64,000 nucleotides of DNA from Seriola aureovittata (Eukaryota; Chordata; Actinopteri; Carangiformes; Carangidae). The notes under the pieces were generated by a model, which was not told the origin of the DNA, did not search any database, and saw only the letters and a program-made list of their open reading frames with translations. The position numbers and the translations under genes are program-made. Of this stretch, positions 1 through 12,217 are shown piece after piece (within the stretch, counting starts at the first letter, position 1; the number at the start of each line of letters is the position of its first letter). The DNA lies in assembly GCF_021018895.1 (NCBI RefSeq), contig NC_079386.1, positions 10,273,835 through 10,337,834 of the forward strand, read 5' to 3'.

Positions 1-3000
1 AACTCAACTGTGCGGAGACAGAGCTGTCTGAGCTGTCTGAGCCGTTTGAGTTCAGATTAGCACAGAAGCATCTAATGATGCCTGATGCCTGCAGTGGTCT
101 ACTGGAGGTCAGGACTCACCACTGACCGTGTCTGAGGAGCAGCTTTCCGAAATCAGGAATATCGCATACAAACAAGAACTTTTCCACTACCTTATATTAG
201 AGTCAGAGGACACAACTTTTATTTTTCTACTCTAGGTTCATTGTTGACATGCAGTGACTGTTTTTAGGATTCAGAAAGAATAAGAGAAGACAAAACACAG
301 GTGCCTTCAGCTCTGATAGAAGTCATATTGAACCTGTCTGTGTCTGAAGTTGTGATGGTAGAAAGTGTAGTAAGCACAAATCTGTCATGTTTTTCCCCCC
401 AAAAAACACAGATTTTAGATTATTTTGAGTATTCTCAATAGATATTCTAGTTTTTTTCACTGTGTTAGCAGCTGTTTAATTTGAAATTAAACATGTTTTT
501 ATGTGGCACACATTGTACATGAAGTTTAACCTTGATAAAGACGAGTGAAACATAAACAGCAGTTTTGAATGTTCAGGTTAAAGTTCACAAGACAAGACTC
601 CTCCACTTCAAGGTAAATGTTCTACTTTTTTTAAATGATATTGATAGTAAAACATGAGAAAAATTAGTTGGAAAAACACAATGTCTATTTAGTAGCTGTT
701 CTGGAGCTGTCCATTATATCACAAGATCTTCAGCAGATGGAGTTTGTCCAGTTATTATGGTCTTCTCGTCCATTTTGGTTTGGACGTTGTGCTTTCATTC
801 TCGACCATGGAAACAGTATTACAATGTCCATGGGTGAGAAGTCTTTAAACTGATGAAGATGATGATGAAGCTCCAGAACAGCGACCAAATGGACCTTTTT
901 CTTTAACTTCTGCTTTCAAGAATACATTTTTAACACTCCTCATTTGCTAAGTTCAAAGAAAGTGTTCTCATTTAATTGCCTGCTAACTCTTGCACGTCAA
1001 ACCCCCACTCAGTGTGAGAACTGTGCTTCTCTCCAAGGCAGCGGCCCACTGTGGAGTTCCACACAGGAGTCTGGCTGACCTTGGCACTGCAGCTGAGAGC
1101 GAGGCTGGCAGCCATGTGTCAGCAGACCCGCTGGAGTGCAAAAGCCTCGCTCCACCCGCCCCACTTCCTCATCCTCCATCATCGGCCACCAGCAGAGACG
1201 GGCTGGTTTGGTAAGAGCCATGATAGCGTTGTAACAAGAGCTCAGCTGTCCACTACCTGCTCACTGAGTTTCTCTCAGTGGCATTATGTTTTTCTTTTTT
1301 CAAAGATGCATCACGGAAAATGTTTTGTTTGTGTGTGAATAGACCATATAATCACCCTCAAGTAGTAAAGTGGGGGTACAACAGAAAAGTGTTAATTAAA
1401 ATGCTGCGGATCCATCTAATTTGCCCAAATTGCATGGTGTCTGATATCACACATTGTGAGTGACAAATCCAAAAAATGAGTTGTATTATTACATCTAATT
1501 TAAACTTCTAAAGTATTTATCCTTGTGTAGGAGAACAGCTGTTTGTTTCATTCAGATGATCCAACCCCAGTAGAACCAGTAGAAAAACAAAGAAATATCT
1601 TTAGAAAAAATGCAAAGGACAATTTTTGTATCAGAGTTAGGGGCCTGTGGAAACTGAAATGGGCCTATAGGCCTTATGTAACATCGGACATACAGAGAAC
1701 AGCTGAAAAGCATGATGACGTCCCTGAGTGAAACAGTCTCACAGTACGATTTCACCAGGAAATGTACCATAGTACATTAGCCTGTCCTCTCTACATTACA
1801 GACAGACAAAAATGTGGTTTGTCTGAATTCTTTCTGAAGAGATTTAAGAAGTTCATTTAATCGCAACCTCTTTTGCATTTTGGCCACGTTTTCCTGCAGA
1901 AAGTTTGTGTTTGTTTGTAACTCAGAGATCAGCGACTGTGGTGACTTGTGTGCATGGTGAAGTCGTGTATACTGTCTATAAGTCTGAAACATAAGAATCA
2001 ATAATTTAATCATAGACATGTCATTATGTGGAACAACTATTTTCAAGCTCTTGCTGCTTTCAGATACTGTTTATTTCCTCCAGTAATAGTTTTGTCCATA
2101 AAATGAAGTTTTTTTTTTTTTTAATTGCCCATCAGAATTTCCCAAAGTCCAAACTGACACATTCAAATGGCTTCATTGTTTTTTACCAACAGATGAAAAC
2201 CCAAAGATATTTAGTTTATTATTATGATTTGGTGACTCAGAAAACCAGCAAATATTCACATTCACCAGACAATACATTGATTATCAAAATAGTTGGTGAT
2301 TGATTTAATGTCACTTTATCATTTCAGCTCTAAATTGAACTCTTTGCTGCTCCATGTGAGAGTTCAGCAAGGTTGTGAAGCACAACAGAAAAGTCACAAT
2401 TATCAAGGTGAAATGAAAGTTCATTATTCAAAACAAAACGGGCCATGTGATGTGAATCAATATCATTTACATCAAAGATTTATCAATCAAAGTAAGTCGT
2501 GTTTCAGTGTTATTATGTAAATTGAGTTCTTGAGAGATTAAGACGACAACGGAAGGTTTTAAATAAAATATTTAGCATTTGACAAACTGTGTAGAGATGT
2601 AAATTAGCTATTTCCTAACATAGTCTTATTGCAGCCTCAAGAGAAGCAAACAGCAACCGCAGAAAGGAGAGTAAATGACTCACACCTACTTTGTACAGAT
2701 ACTATCACCTGATCTATTTCATTATCCCCTCTGTCCCTGTAATGTTGATGTGCATCTTGCCTCAGCATTTCACCTGGCGGAGGCTGGAACACGATGAAGT
2801 CTTTTCCTCTGCCACAGGCTCTGCGAACAGAGCTGGACCCGGGGGGAGTGTTTTTAAGACACAGGGTTAAGAACAGATATTATTGTAGCCTGCTGCTGCA
2901 CGGTCACGGCTGGGTGCACATCACAGGTTTTCTGGCTTTAATTAAGCCCAAAGTTACCATCACAAAAGCCGGATCAGTATCGCAACTGTGGGTTTTGTAT

Positions 3001-5690
3001 TTTAATCTCATTTTTCAAACAGTATGTGGAGTGGCTCTGCAGCAGCAGGTGTTTGAGGACAGTTGATCAAGAGTTATGAATATGTGATGCCAGCTGATGA
3101 GGCATGAGTGCTCCTGTGTGTGTGCTGACTCAGAATCATCTTTTTTCAAACATCTGTTTCTTTAGTTTACTTTTAAATCAACGCCTTGTATCCTATTTGT
3201 AGTTTACACAGTTGAGAATTAAGTAGTAGATGGTGAGACAGGACCTGGATGAGATTCGAGTCAAAGAGTTGTTCTGCACATTCGTATGACTGGTGGGCTT
3301 TTCAGAAAGCAACATCAGGTTTCCAAACTAATAATTCACTCTACCAGCTGTAGTACACATATGAAGTGAGGTGAAAGGTGCAATGGACTCGCAAAAATTC
3401 AATAATCATTTCACATTAGGGAGATTAATGATTTTGCTGCTACCTAAAGACTTCCATTTTTGCATTTGTGATCATGCTGAAACATTCATTTGGTTCCAAC
3501 AGGCAGCAGATGCTTAGACCTCAGAGATTGTGACTGCTTTGGATTCATGTTTTTATATGTATCAGTGTTTTTATATGTATCAGTTTCAAAACTGAATGTA
3601 GTTTCACCCGATACTGGAAAAGGAAACTTAATCTTATTTTTCAGCTCTTGCAAATCTTCCCTACAACTTGTAAGTGTTAGTTCCCTGTTCCAATAATGAT
3701 TAATGTATTTTATTGCAAAAAGTTTTGGAGAAGTACTCAGTGACTTTGGTGTTGATGTTACATTTCTGTTGGTTTATTTGGCATAAAGACTGCAATCTGC
3801 AGCTGTTCAGTCTTTATAAGGTGATGAGATGTGGTGTTCAGGTGCAACTCAGACAGCCATGTTGTCAGGATGCCAGTCTTGTGTCCTATCATACTTTGAT
3901 CATATCATATCAATCCACAGCTCGCCTTATGGTTGACGTTACATCATCAAACGCTGCACAAACAGGTGATTTTTCCAGATGTACTGCCGTTAGATGATAC
4001 AGGCTATGTACAAAGGGAACTTGTCAAAATTGAGGCTGCATTTGAAATGTCATTTGCACAAAGTACACAAACGTGCAACGCTACGTTCATTTCAAAGAAT
4101 CTCCACTTTGCCAGTTCACTGCATATCCAATGCTTTGCTTGTGCTGCCATCTATTGGCTCATAGTCCTGAAGATAACATTTATAAAATTCAATCACTTCA
4201 AGTTAAAAGCTGGATTACTGCCTGGACACAGAGGGCAAATGTCCCCAGGGACCTTGAAAGCCCCAGGTCCACTCTGAGTTAACAAGTCTGCAATAATTGA
4301 ATTCATTGGGCATTTGTTTAGAACTACACATCACTCAAATACATAATCTAAAAAAGTGCAAAATCTAGTGTTAATACCTTTTTATTAATTCAGTTTTAAT
4401 CATGCTTACTTGCAACATCTTTCTATGCGTATCCATCAAAATTACACGTCTTTTCCAATATACCACACTGTATTGTATGTAAGGTCTTCAGCCGTCACAA
4501 GGCTGTAGGATATTTGGCTGAAATATGTTAAACTGGAGAAAGGTTGTGACTTGTTCAATGTAAATGGACTCAGACTACATCTTAATATTAGAACTTGACC
4601 ATTCACTATGTTCATCGCAATCATGCACCAGGAGGCTTCCACTATCTAAAATGTGAGCTGGGGCTTTAGACTAAATATATAGAAGCTGCCATGAGTCCTT
4701 TGTGTTTAGCTGAAACAGGGTATGACACTCACAATTCATAAAGTCAGCAGGCCAATAACTCTTTATGCCAACTATTGGTTAAAGACCATTTTTTTAATAA
4801 CAAGACAGGAACAGGAAGAATATGAAATAATCTTTAATCCTTGACTTAAGAACACGATAACTCCATAATTACTGAGGGCATCTGAATAAAACATAAGATG
4901 TACCACCCCGTGATCAACCACTGATGAAATGTAATCTTGTGAATTACAATGAACCTTGAACAGTTAAACAGTAAGTATGCATGCAACAAAAATAGTGCCT
5001 TTTGTATTATAGAGAATTATAATGATAGTTTATAGAATGATAGGATAAAGGTGTATTAAAAGTAAAGTGAATAGTAAACTTAATTCTGAATGGATATGAA
5101 TACAGATGATTTAGATACTTTGTAAATGTGAGTCTCTTGTAATACCTTACTGTAAAGTTCACCATATTTAAATAAGATCAACATCTCACTGTTTTTCAAC
5201 TGTAAAAAAAAAAAAGACAACAAAAAAACAAACTGCAATAACTTCTAGAGCCTGTGATGCTGGATTTTGGGCCCAAATAAAATAATAAGTTTCAGACATT
5301 AATTAAATACATAATTATTGTACTGCAGAGTGTTGAATCATCATGTATATATGTTAATTATTAACTGAGTTTCCTTATATTGACATTTAAAACACAAATA
5401 TCAACAGCGCTCCACTATATTGATCAGGCTTTAACAATCTTGGCATCAAAAAGCTTCTGTTAATACCTGATAGTTTTAAACTTTTGGTAAAAAAATATAT
5501 AAGATGTTCATCTATTTGGAGAAATTGGAGTCATTTTTAGTCAGTAATACATTGCTTTTTTAAGAAAAATAATCCCAACCCTGGCAGTAAGTGTCAGTGT
5601 TTCTATGGTCCATTAAAAAGGCATGGACTAGTTCAAAAAGAAGTAGGTGCCATTGATTAGTCTGTACTGGACAGTTTAAGTGATTTTGCT
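1..5690. other. Spacer with no supportable gene
   Basis: Open frames here are at most about 115 codons, AT-rich and without recognisable domains. Two GC-richer patches, near 1000-1215 and 2770-3065, could be exons or conserved non-coding elements of a gene beyond the left edge. I recognise no protein in them and no consistent splice pairs. The part nearest 5690 may be the 3' flank of ttc31, which reads leftward from 15.4 kb. Confidence 0.5.
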
Positions 5691-5696
5691 TTTATT
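5691..5696 (-). terminator. Candidate poly(A) signal for ttc31
   Basis: The plus strand reads TTTATT, which is AATAAA on the minus strand, about 680 bases downstream of the ttc31 stop. It would give a 3' UTR that includes the MITE at 5933-6339. Other AT-rich hexamers lie further left, so the true end could differ. Confidence 0.35.
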
Positions 5697-5928
5697 GAGA
5701 TATCTCAGAGGCATCTTGTTTACTTTTAGTGCTTGTGGTCATCTCTGTCTCTCTGTCTTTGGTGTCCAACTGCGCTTTGCCTGTAAGTAGATATGTTGTG
5801 AGATGCTAATATTTCATATGTCAGTATGACAAAGGAACAGCATAGCTTCTACAAACTATTACAAAAGGGGCAGTTAATCTTTAGTTAACAATCTTTTACT
5901 ACTTAAATGCAAATTAAACATTGATAAT

Positions 5929-6343
5929 GTAAAGGAATAGTTTGTTCCCTCCTTGCTGAGAGTTAATGAAAAGATCAATACTCATGTCTGTGCATTGAAT
6001 ATGAAGGCAGTTAGCTTAGCATAAAGACTGGAAGTGAAACAGACTTTTTGAAGAGAGCCAGGCTAGCTAACACCACCAGAAATTAAATCTCACTTGTACT
6101 GCATACACAAATAGAAATGTAAAAACAACAACTTGTGGTTTACATGCTAGAACTACTGCTTGGCAAACAACAACCAGGAGCAGTGAAGTCCAAGAAGTAG
6201 CTACAGCACATAATTCAGTAAGTTCAGAGCGAGCCAAGCTAGCTGTCTCCCACCACTTGTCATTATACTAAGCTAACGGTGTCCCGCCCCAGGTCTGTCT
6301 CACACTCAGAAACAAAGTGAATAATGTTGAACTATTCCTTTAA
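5929..6343. mobile_element. MITE flanked by TTAA-like sites
   Basis: The left end reads AAAGGAATAGTT and the right end reads AACTATTCCTTT, an inverted terminal repeat of about 12 bases. The right flank is TTAA and the left is GTAA, consistent with a TTAA target duplication with one change. The interior matches a repeat I remember as common in percomorph genomes (the phrase TTAGCTTAGCATAAAGACTGG). There is no coding capacity. It ends about 29 bases from the ttc31 stop codon, so it probably lies in that gene's 3' UTR. Confidence 0.75.
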
Positions 6344-6371
6344 AGCTTTATAAAGCACTCACTTCATATTT

Positions 6372-9300
6372 TCATCTTGCAGCTTTGAGGGCAGATTTTG
6401 AAATTCCCATGCCATGAGGAATCCTGTCTGGATATCTCACAGCAATCTTCATGCCATTCAGCTCAAAGCCCTGGGGAAGTGAACAGAAAACATTCATTTA
6501 CAGAAGAAGTAAATTCATGTAGCTTAGAGGAAAGCTGATAACCTGTCCTGGCTGAGTCTTGTTCCTTATTTATTTACACATAGGGAAGGGAGCAATAATT
6601 TGTCTGTCTTGGGGAAACCAATTTTAAACAAGCCCAATCATCATCAGTGAACAGATAGCAGGGCTAATTAGGACCAGTGTAGCAGGTATTCGTAGCTGAA
6701 TTAAGAAATGAAACTTGGCTGTCGCCAGTCTCTGAGAACAACAGATGATTGTGACTCTGTGAAGCAAGAAAAGAATGTTTGTAGTCATGTTGTAAACATT
6801 GTAGTTTACGCTCACAGTCCAAACATAAGACCATTAGATACAGTTCAGGACATACTTACATGAAAGCGCCGGATTGCTTCATCACAATACTCTGGTTTAG
6901 TAAAGTTTACGAAGGCACATCGTTTGGTAACCAGAACCTTCACACTATAGACAACCCCAGCCCTGCAGAAGATAGTTTGTGTGAGTACTTACTGTGCAAC
7001 TGAACTATCTGTCTACAAAGACGACATTAAGATAACATTGTCTTACTTGTTAAACAGGTTGGTTATCACAGACTCAGTTACTGGGTAAATCAGGTTTCCC
7101 ACCCAAACTGGAAACAGCTCCCTGTTGAAAGAGAGTGAAGGTGACAAATGATGTGTGAATCCACCTGCGCAGAGATGCTGATTGTTATTTTGTCAGAAAC
7201 TACTTTATAGATAAAAACACCATCATTCATAACACATAGTTTGAAGTGCATAGAGGCATTCAATGATTTTCTGCTCTCTTGGAATATACTGTCTAATTAG
7301 AGGTAAAGCAATACCATTAACCATAAGTATGCTGTCTGCATAGTAATGAAGCTTGTCTAATATGAGAACTGATCAAGAATCATCAAATTAACCTTCAATT
7401 ATACAGGCTCATACTGGTATCATTAATGTTTAGTAATTTATATATCATTGACAAATTAATGTGAATGGTGAAGTATTAATTTTGAAGTTTATACTATGCC
7501 CTGCCCTTGTCACTTCCTCTGATTAACAGTTGACAGAAACAAACCCTCCCCCAGAGACGAGGGAGTTTGAACTGTGATGATCTGAGCTCAACGGCTATCA
7601 CACTGAAATACAGCCAAATGTAACAGAGAAACAATATGAATACTTTCACGGCTTGGAGACAGACTGTAGTTAATATTCACTACTACAGAAACACTATGAA
7701 TAAAAAATTTGAAAGACAAGACTTAAGCATTCAACCATAGTATCACACGGTCATTTGTAATAAATATGATAAGCAGTGAGTTAGTTGTGTTTGTGTTGAG
7801 CTTTTGTTTAAAGTCTAATTTAAATACCTCAACATTTCAGACACTGCCATGTTGACCGTTAATACTCACAGTGGTTTTTGACTTTTTTCATTGCTGCTCT
7901 TCACTGCCTGATTAGGAACAGGCTTTGGTTGACTCTGGACATTTGACATATTCTGAACTTGGCCTAATGGGTTGTTCTTAAGTGATATTTTTGATGCATC
8001 CTGGGACTGAGGAGGATGAGCAGGTGCACAGTTTGTGTTGGCTGAAAGGACTGGAGAAACTCCGGTGACATTCACTACTTGAGCTGGTGGGAGAGCGGCT
8101 CCTACACACAAGACAAGTGGTTAAAATTGGAATTGGCGTACCTACACACAGATATATCTGCTATAGACAGATAAATAAATACTTTACTTATCCCCTAGGG
8201 GAATTTCATGTGTCCAGTAGCTAATTGGTAATAACAGTTAATAATAAATAATTAATTAATCCACTAGTGAAGTGACACTAAAACATAAGTATGTATGAAA
8301 TGCAGTCTACACAGGTAAGATAAAACAATACAAGATGATTTTAATTTCCTCTGACACATGACAGCATTTCAGTCTAATCCTTGACGGTATAATCAGAGAG
8401 GGAGACACTCACCTGGTCGATGGTTTAATTTGGACAACACCTCTAGCGCTTTTTCAACTGTCCCGTGAATAATTAAAGCATTTGAGCTCTGATCGCGAGT
8501 GAAACCACACTCCTGAAACAAAACACAGGTTAAAACACCTTCAGGGAGTGATCATCTTTCAGCTTCTCTGTCAACGCCTTTTCACCGTCTCTCAAAGTTG
8601 ATATATATTGGTACTGGTCATTTTTACTTATTGCCTTTTTGTGCAATAACCAAAAGTCTTAAATTTGCAGTAGTTCAATGAAGTAACTGATACACAAAGC
8701 TGCGTTTTTGTATAAATACAAACAATAGATATTATATTGAGTAGAGCAATAAATTTGACCCCATTTTCCTTCTCATTTCTCACACAGGTGACAACAAAAA
8801 CATACATGTTACTGTTACACACCATTAGATGTGTTATCTGCACCCGCATTAGTTCCTGGGCAGCTTCTGCATATGAACCATCCAGTTTGAGAACATCCCT
8901 GAAGGCATGGGAAGCCTCCTCATACCTCTGGAGGAAGATGAAGTGAGAGAGAGAGAGAAAAAAAAAAAAAAAAAGGTTAGCTCTCCCCACTCTTTGGCTT
9001 GCGACTAAATCAAAGTTCAGACTCATTCACTGTCATTCTGTTGGATTAATCAGTTCAGTTATTAATGTTTACAGCAACAGCAAGTCAAAACAAGCCTTAG
9101 TAAATAATGTGAGACTGTGCAGCTCAGTGACATTTTGAATTAATTGAGTAAAGCTGCAACAAGGCCAAAGTGATCCCAAAGTCATTCCAACCTGAAATAA
9201 TGTGTAAACAAAACAATGTAAACACTCATGAAAAAGTTCAAATTAGAAGTAGCTACCCACACTGCTGAAAGGAAGGTCATATGTAAGAGTTAAAAGTTCA

Positions 9301-12168
9301 CAAAATTCACAGGTTGATGCATACAATGATTGTAGGGTCACAGTTCAATTTAGCAGTGTTAGGATAACACTGTTATACAACAGAAATTAACTATGTATGT
9401 GATCAGCATGTTTAAAAAAGATTTAATGGGAGAACATTTACCTTTAGACCAGCCAGAGCTCTGCCTTTCCTGAACAGGCCTTTGACCCAGCCTGGACACA
9501 TATTGAGACACAACTCAGCATCAGTCAGTGCCTTCTCATATTCTTGCATCTTTTCAAAACAGAAGGAACGATTGCCAAACAACCTGCAACAGAAATAACA
9601 GTTTAGACGTTGCATAATAAGAACAGTGGTGTAAATTTAATGTGACTGAAGTAGAGGACGTGTTCTTACTTAAACTCTTTAGGGTTGTATTTAATTGCAT
9701 CCGTGAAGTATTTCACGGCCATATTAAAGTCTCCAGAACCTGCAAACCTATTTCCAATAACTGTAGGAGAAAAAAAACCTTCAGTTAAAATTAAAATCTC
9801 ATCGACTGATTGACATAATGATTAAATACTTATCATTATCAAAACATCTGCCTGAAAGTTTGTGTACATGAGACAGATAAAACTTACCTGCAAGCTCAGT
9901 ACTTATTTTTATATTATCTTCAATAGAGGGGATGGTAGGGGTAGCAGAATCCTGATCAGACAGTAAGAGAGGAATGAGATGAGCAACCTTATCCCATGTA
10001 CCAAAGACAACAAAATTACAAAATTATTACTGTATTATGGTCAAACTGTAGTCATTGGAACCGTAATCGATTTTCCACTTTTTAGTTTGAAAAAAATAAA
10101 ATAAAAAGTCATCTCTGATTTGTGTGCAAGATAACTCACCTTCTTTTCACTCTCTGGGTCTTCATTAGGTTTGTCAGAGACTGTTTTTTTATGCTCCTTA
10201 ACCGGGATCTTTTTATCCTTCCTCTCAGGTCTGGGCTTCTGCTCCAATTTACGCTTGGCTATGAGAGCAGCTTTAGTCACAAAAGTACTTGTCATATCCA
10301 GTTCCTTTGACAAAAAAAGAACAAAACATTATGAACAGAGACACTGTCATCCGCTTAAATGGTTAAAAATATACATTTTCCACATTCTAATCATGTGTCT
10401 CAGTGTTGACTGTTCATTTGTCACTTATTAAATAGGTGTTAAAAAAAGTTTAATTAAAATTCTTTTCTCATCAAGCAAAACAAAAATACTCTTGGTGGTT
10501 CATCTTTAATTCAGAGGCAGTTACATAAATGTATCCAATCCAGTGTGATTTGGGGTGAAACTTTTTACATTTCCAAATGCTGTGGTTGAGGTCTAGTGTA
10601 TTAATCTCAGCCCCCATCCCCCCTGAGGGAGTTGTGTGGCAGTGAACAGTCCTTTGCAGCTCCATCTACCTCTATATTTGTATAATTGTTGGATAATTAC
10701 TAGACCACCCCCACCTTTTTAAGCTAACCAATCACATCTAAACCAGTGATTCTCCTAACTTTTTCACAGCAAGAACCCCTAAACTGGCACAAATTAGACC
10801 ACCGACCACCATCTCTTGAGATTTTTGAAACATGATAATACCACAATGATTCCTCTTCTTTAGGACACATTTCAGCAGCAGCAGTGAAACTATCTTTCAC
10901 TGTTTAGAATTGGTGCTTTTCAAAACTGTCACGTTAAAATCTAAGTCATAACATAGGTATATTTAGCATGTTTATGCATATGATTCCTCAGATAAAACAT
11001 TTCACACCAATATCAAACTTAATTTAGAAGAGCATTACAAAACTACAGATAGTTCCAAATTGTGTGACAAAGTTTTGTCTGCTTAATTATAGGTGTATGA
11101 GCTACATTAACAGGAGCACTTGGTACCTCAGAGTCACAGGAGTCGTTCTTGGTTTCACTATCTTCATCACTGGATTCATCATCACTGCTGTCTGTATCTT
11201 TAGCTGAAGCCAACTGTTTAACACTGGAGTTTGTATCATCTTTGGATTTGTCATTAACTGGTTTACTCTCCTCTGCTTTAGATTGCTCTGCCTCCTTTGT
11301 CCCCTGGAAAACAAAAACAAAGCTGGTAACATTTCACAAGGCTGCTCCCTTTTTAAAGGTGTAATGTGTAAGATCTGGCCAGAATTTTAGTTTAAAATGT
11401 TCAAAAAATGAACTAACACTATCAATAGTATGTGAAGGAGCCACAGTGATGATGTCATGACCAAGACCTCCATCTATTGTATTTCAAAGATATCTACTGA
11501 AATGAGCATGCTAACCAACTAGCTGCGTCCCGGGCTGTGTTGTAATACCACTTTATGACACTACATGCTGTGAGTCAGTATAGCATCTAGTCTGCCCTCA
11601 GTTCCACGAAGAAGAACAGCTTCCTCCAGAGCTTGAAGTTAAGCTACAGCTCCCAACTAAAAAAACAAAAAAACAAAAAAAAAAAAACACCCAACTAACA
11701 TCACAGATGTGTGAAGCGCCTAGAAAGCGATCTTTATCTCCATCCTGAAGGACCAATCTGACAAGAAACCACGTTCAACGGCAAAGAAAACAGGCAAAAC
11801 ACGAGTAAATCCTGGTGTGTTTTTCCATCACCAGAGACAGCTCCGGGTAAACAGAGGTGCAATTTTTTAGACAGGTGAGTAACATCTATGTTGGTCTGTA
11901 GTGAAACGTATTATTAGTGCAAATGACAAACCGTACCAACAAACACTTCAAATGGAATAAATGTATGATTGATGATGTCAACAGACATTTTAGCGATTCA
12001 GTAGAATTTAGCCTGTTCCTGCGGCTGTAGTCCAGCTAGATGCGTCAGTAACTTTTCTTAAGAGAGAGGTAAGACAAAGAAACAGTTTGATCCAGAACCA
12101 GTAGGTTCAGGATCCACTGCCTAATACTGTATTTATTTTAGCATTTAGCATATATCCTTATTATTCAT

Positions 12169-12217
<49 letters not shown>

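Noticed and set aside
1777..2046. 89-codon minus-strand frame with a coiled-coil look (LISELQTNTNFLQENVAKMQ)
   Set aside because: Single short frame without splice context or family match.
9889..9987. Longer ttc31 exon 9 starting at GTTGCTCATCTC
   Set aside because: It is in frame, but the shorter form has a far better pyrimidine tract and CAG. It is left as a possible variant.
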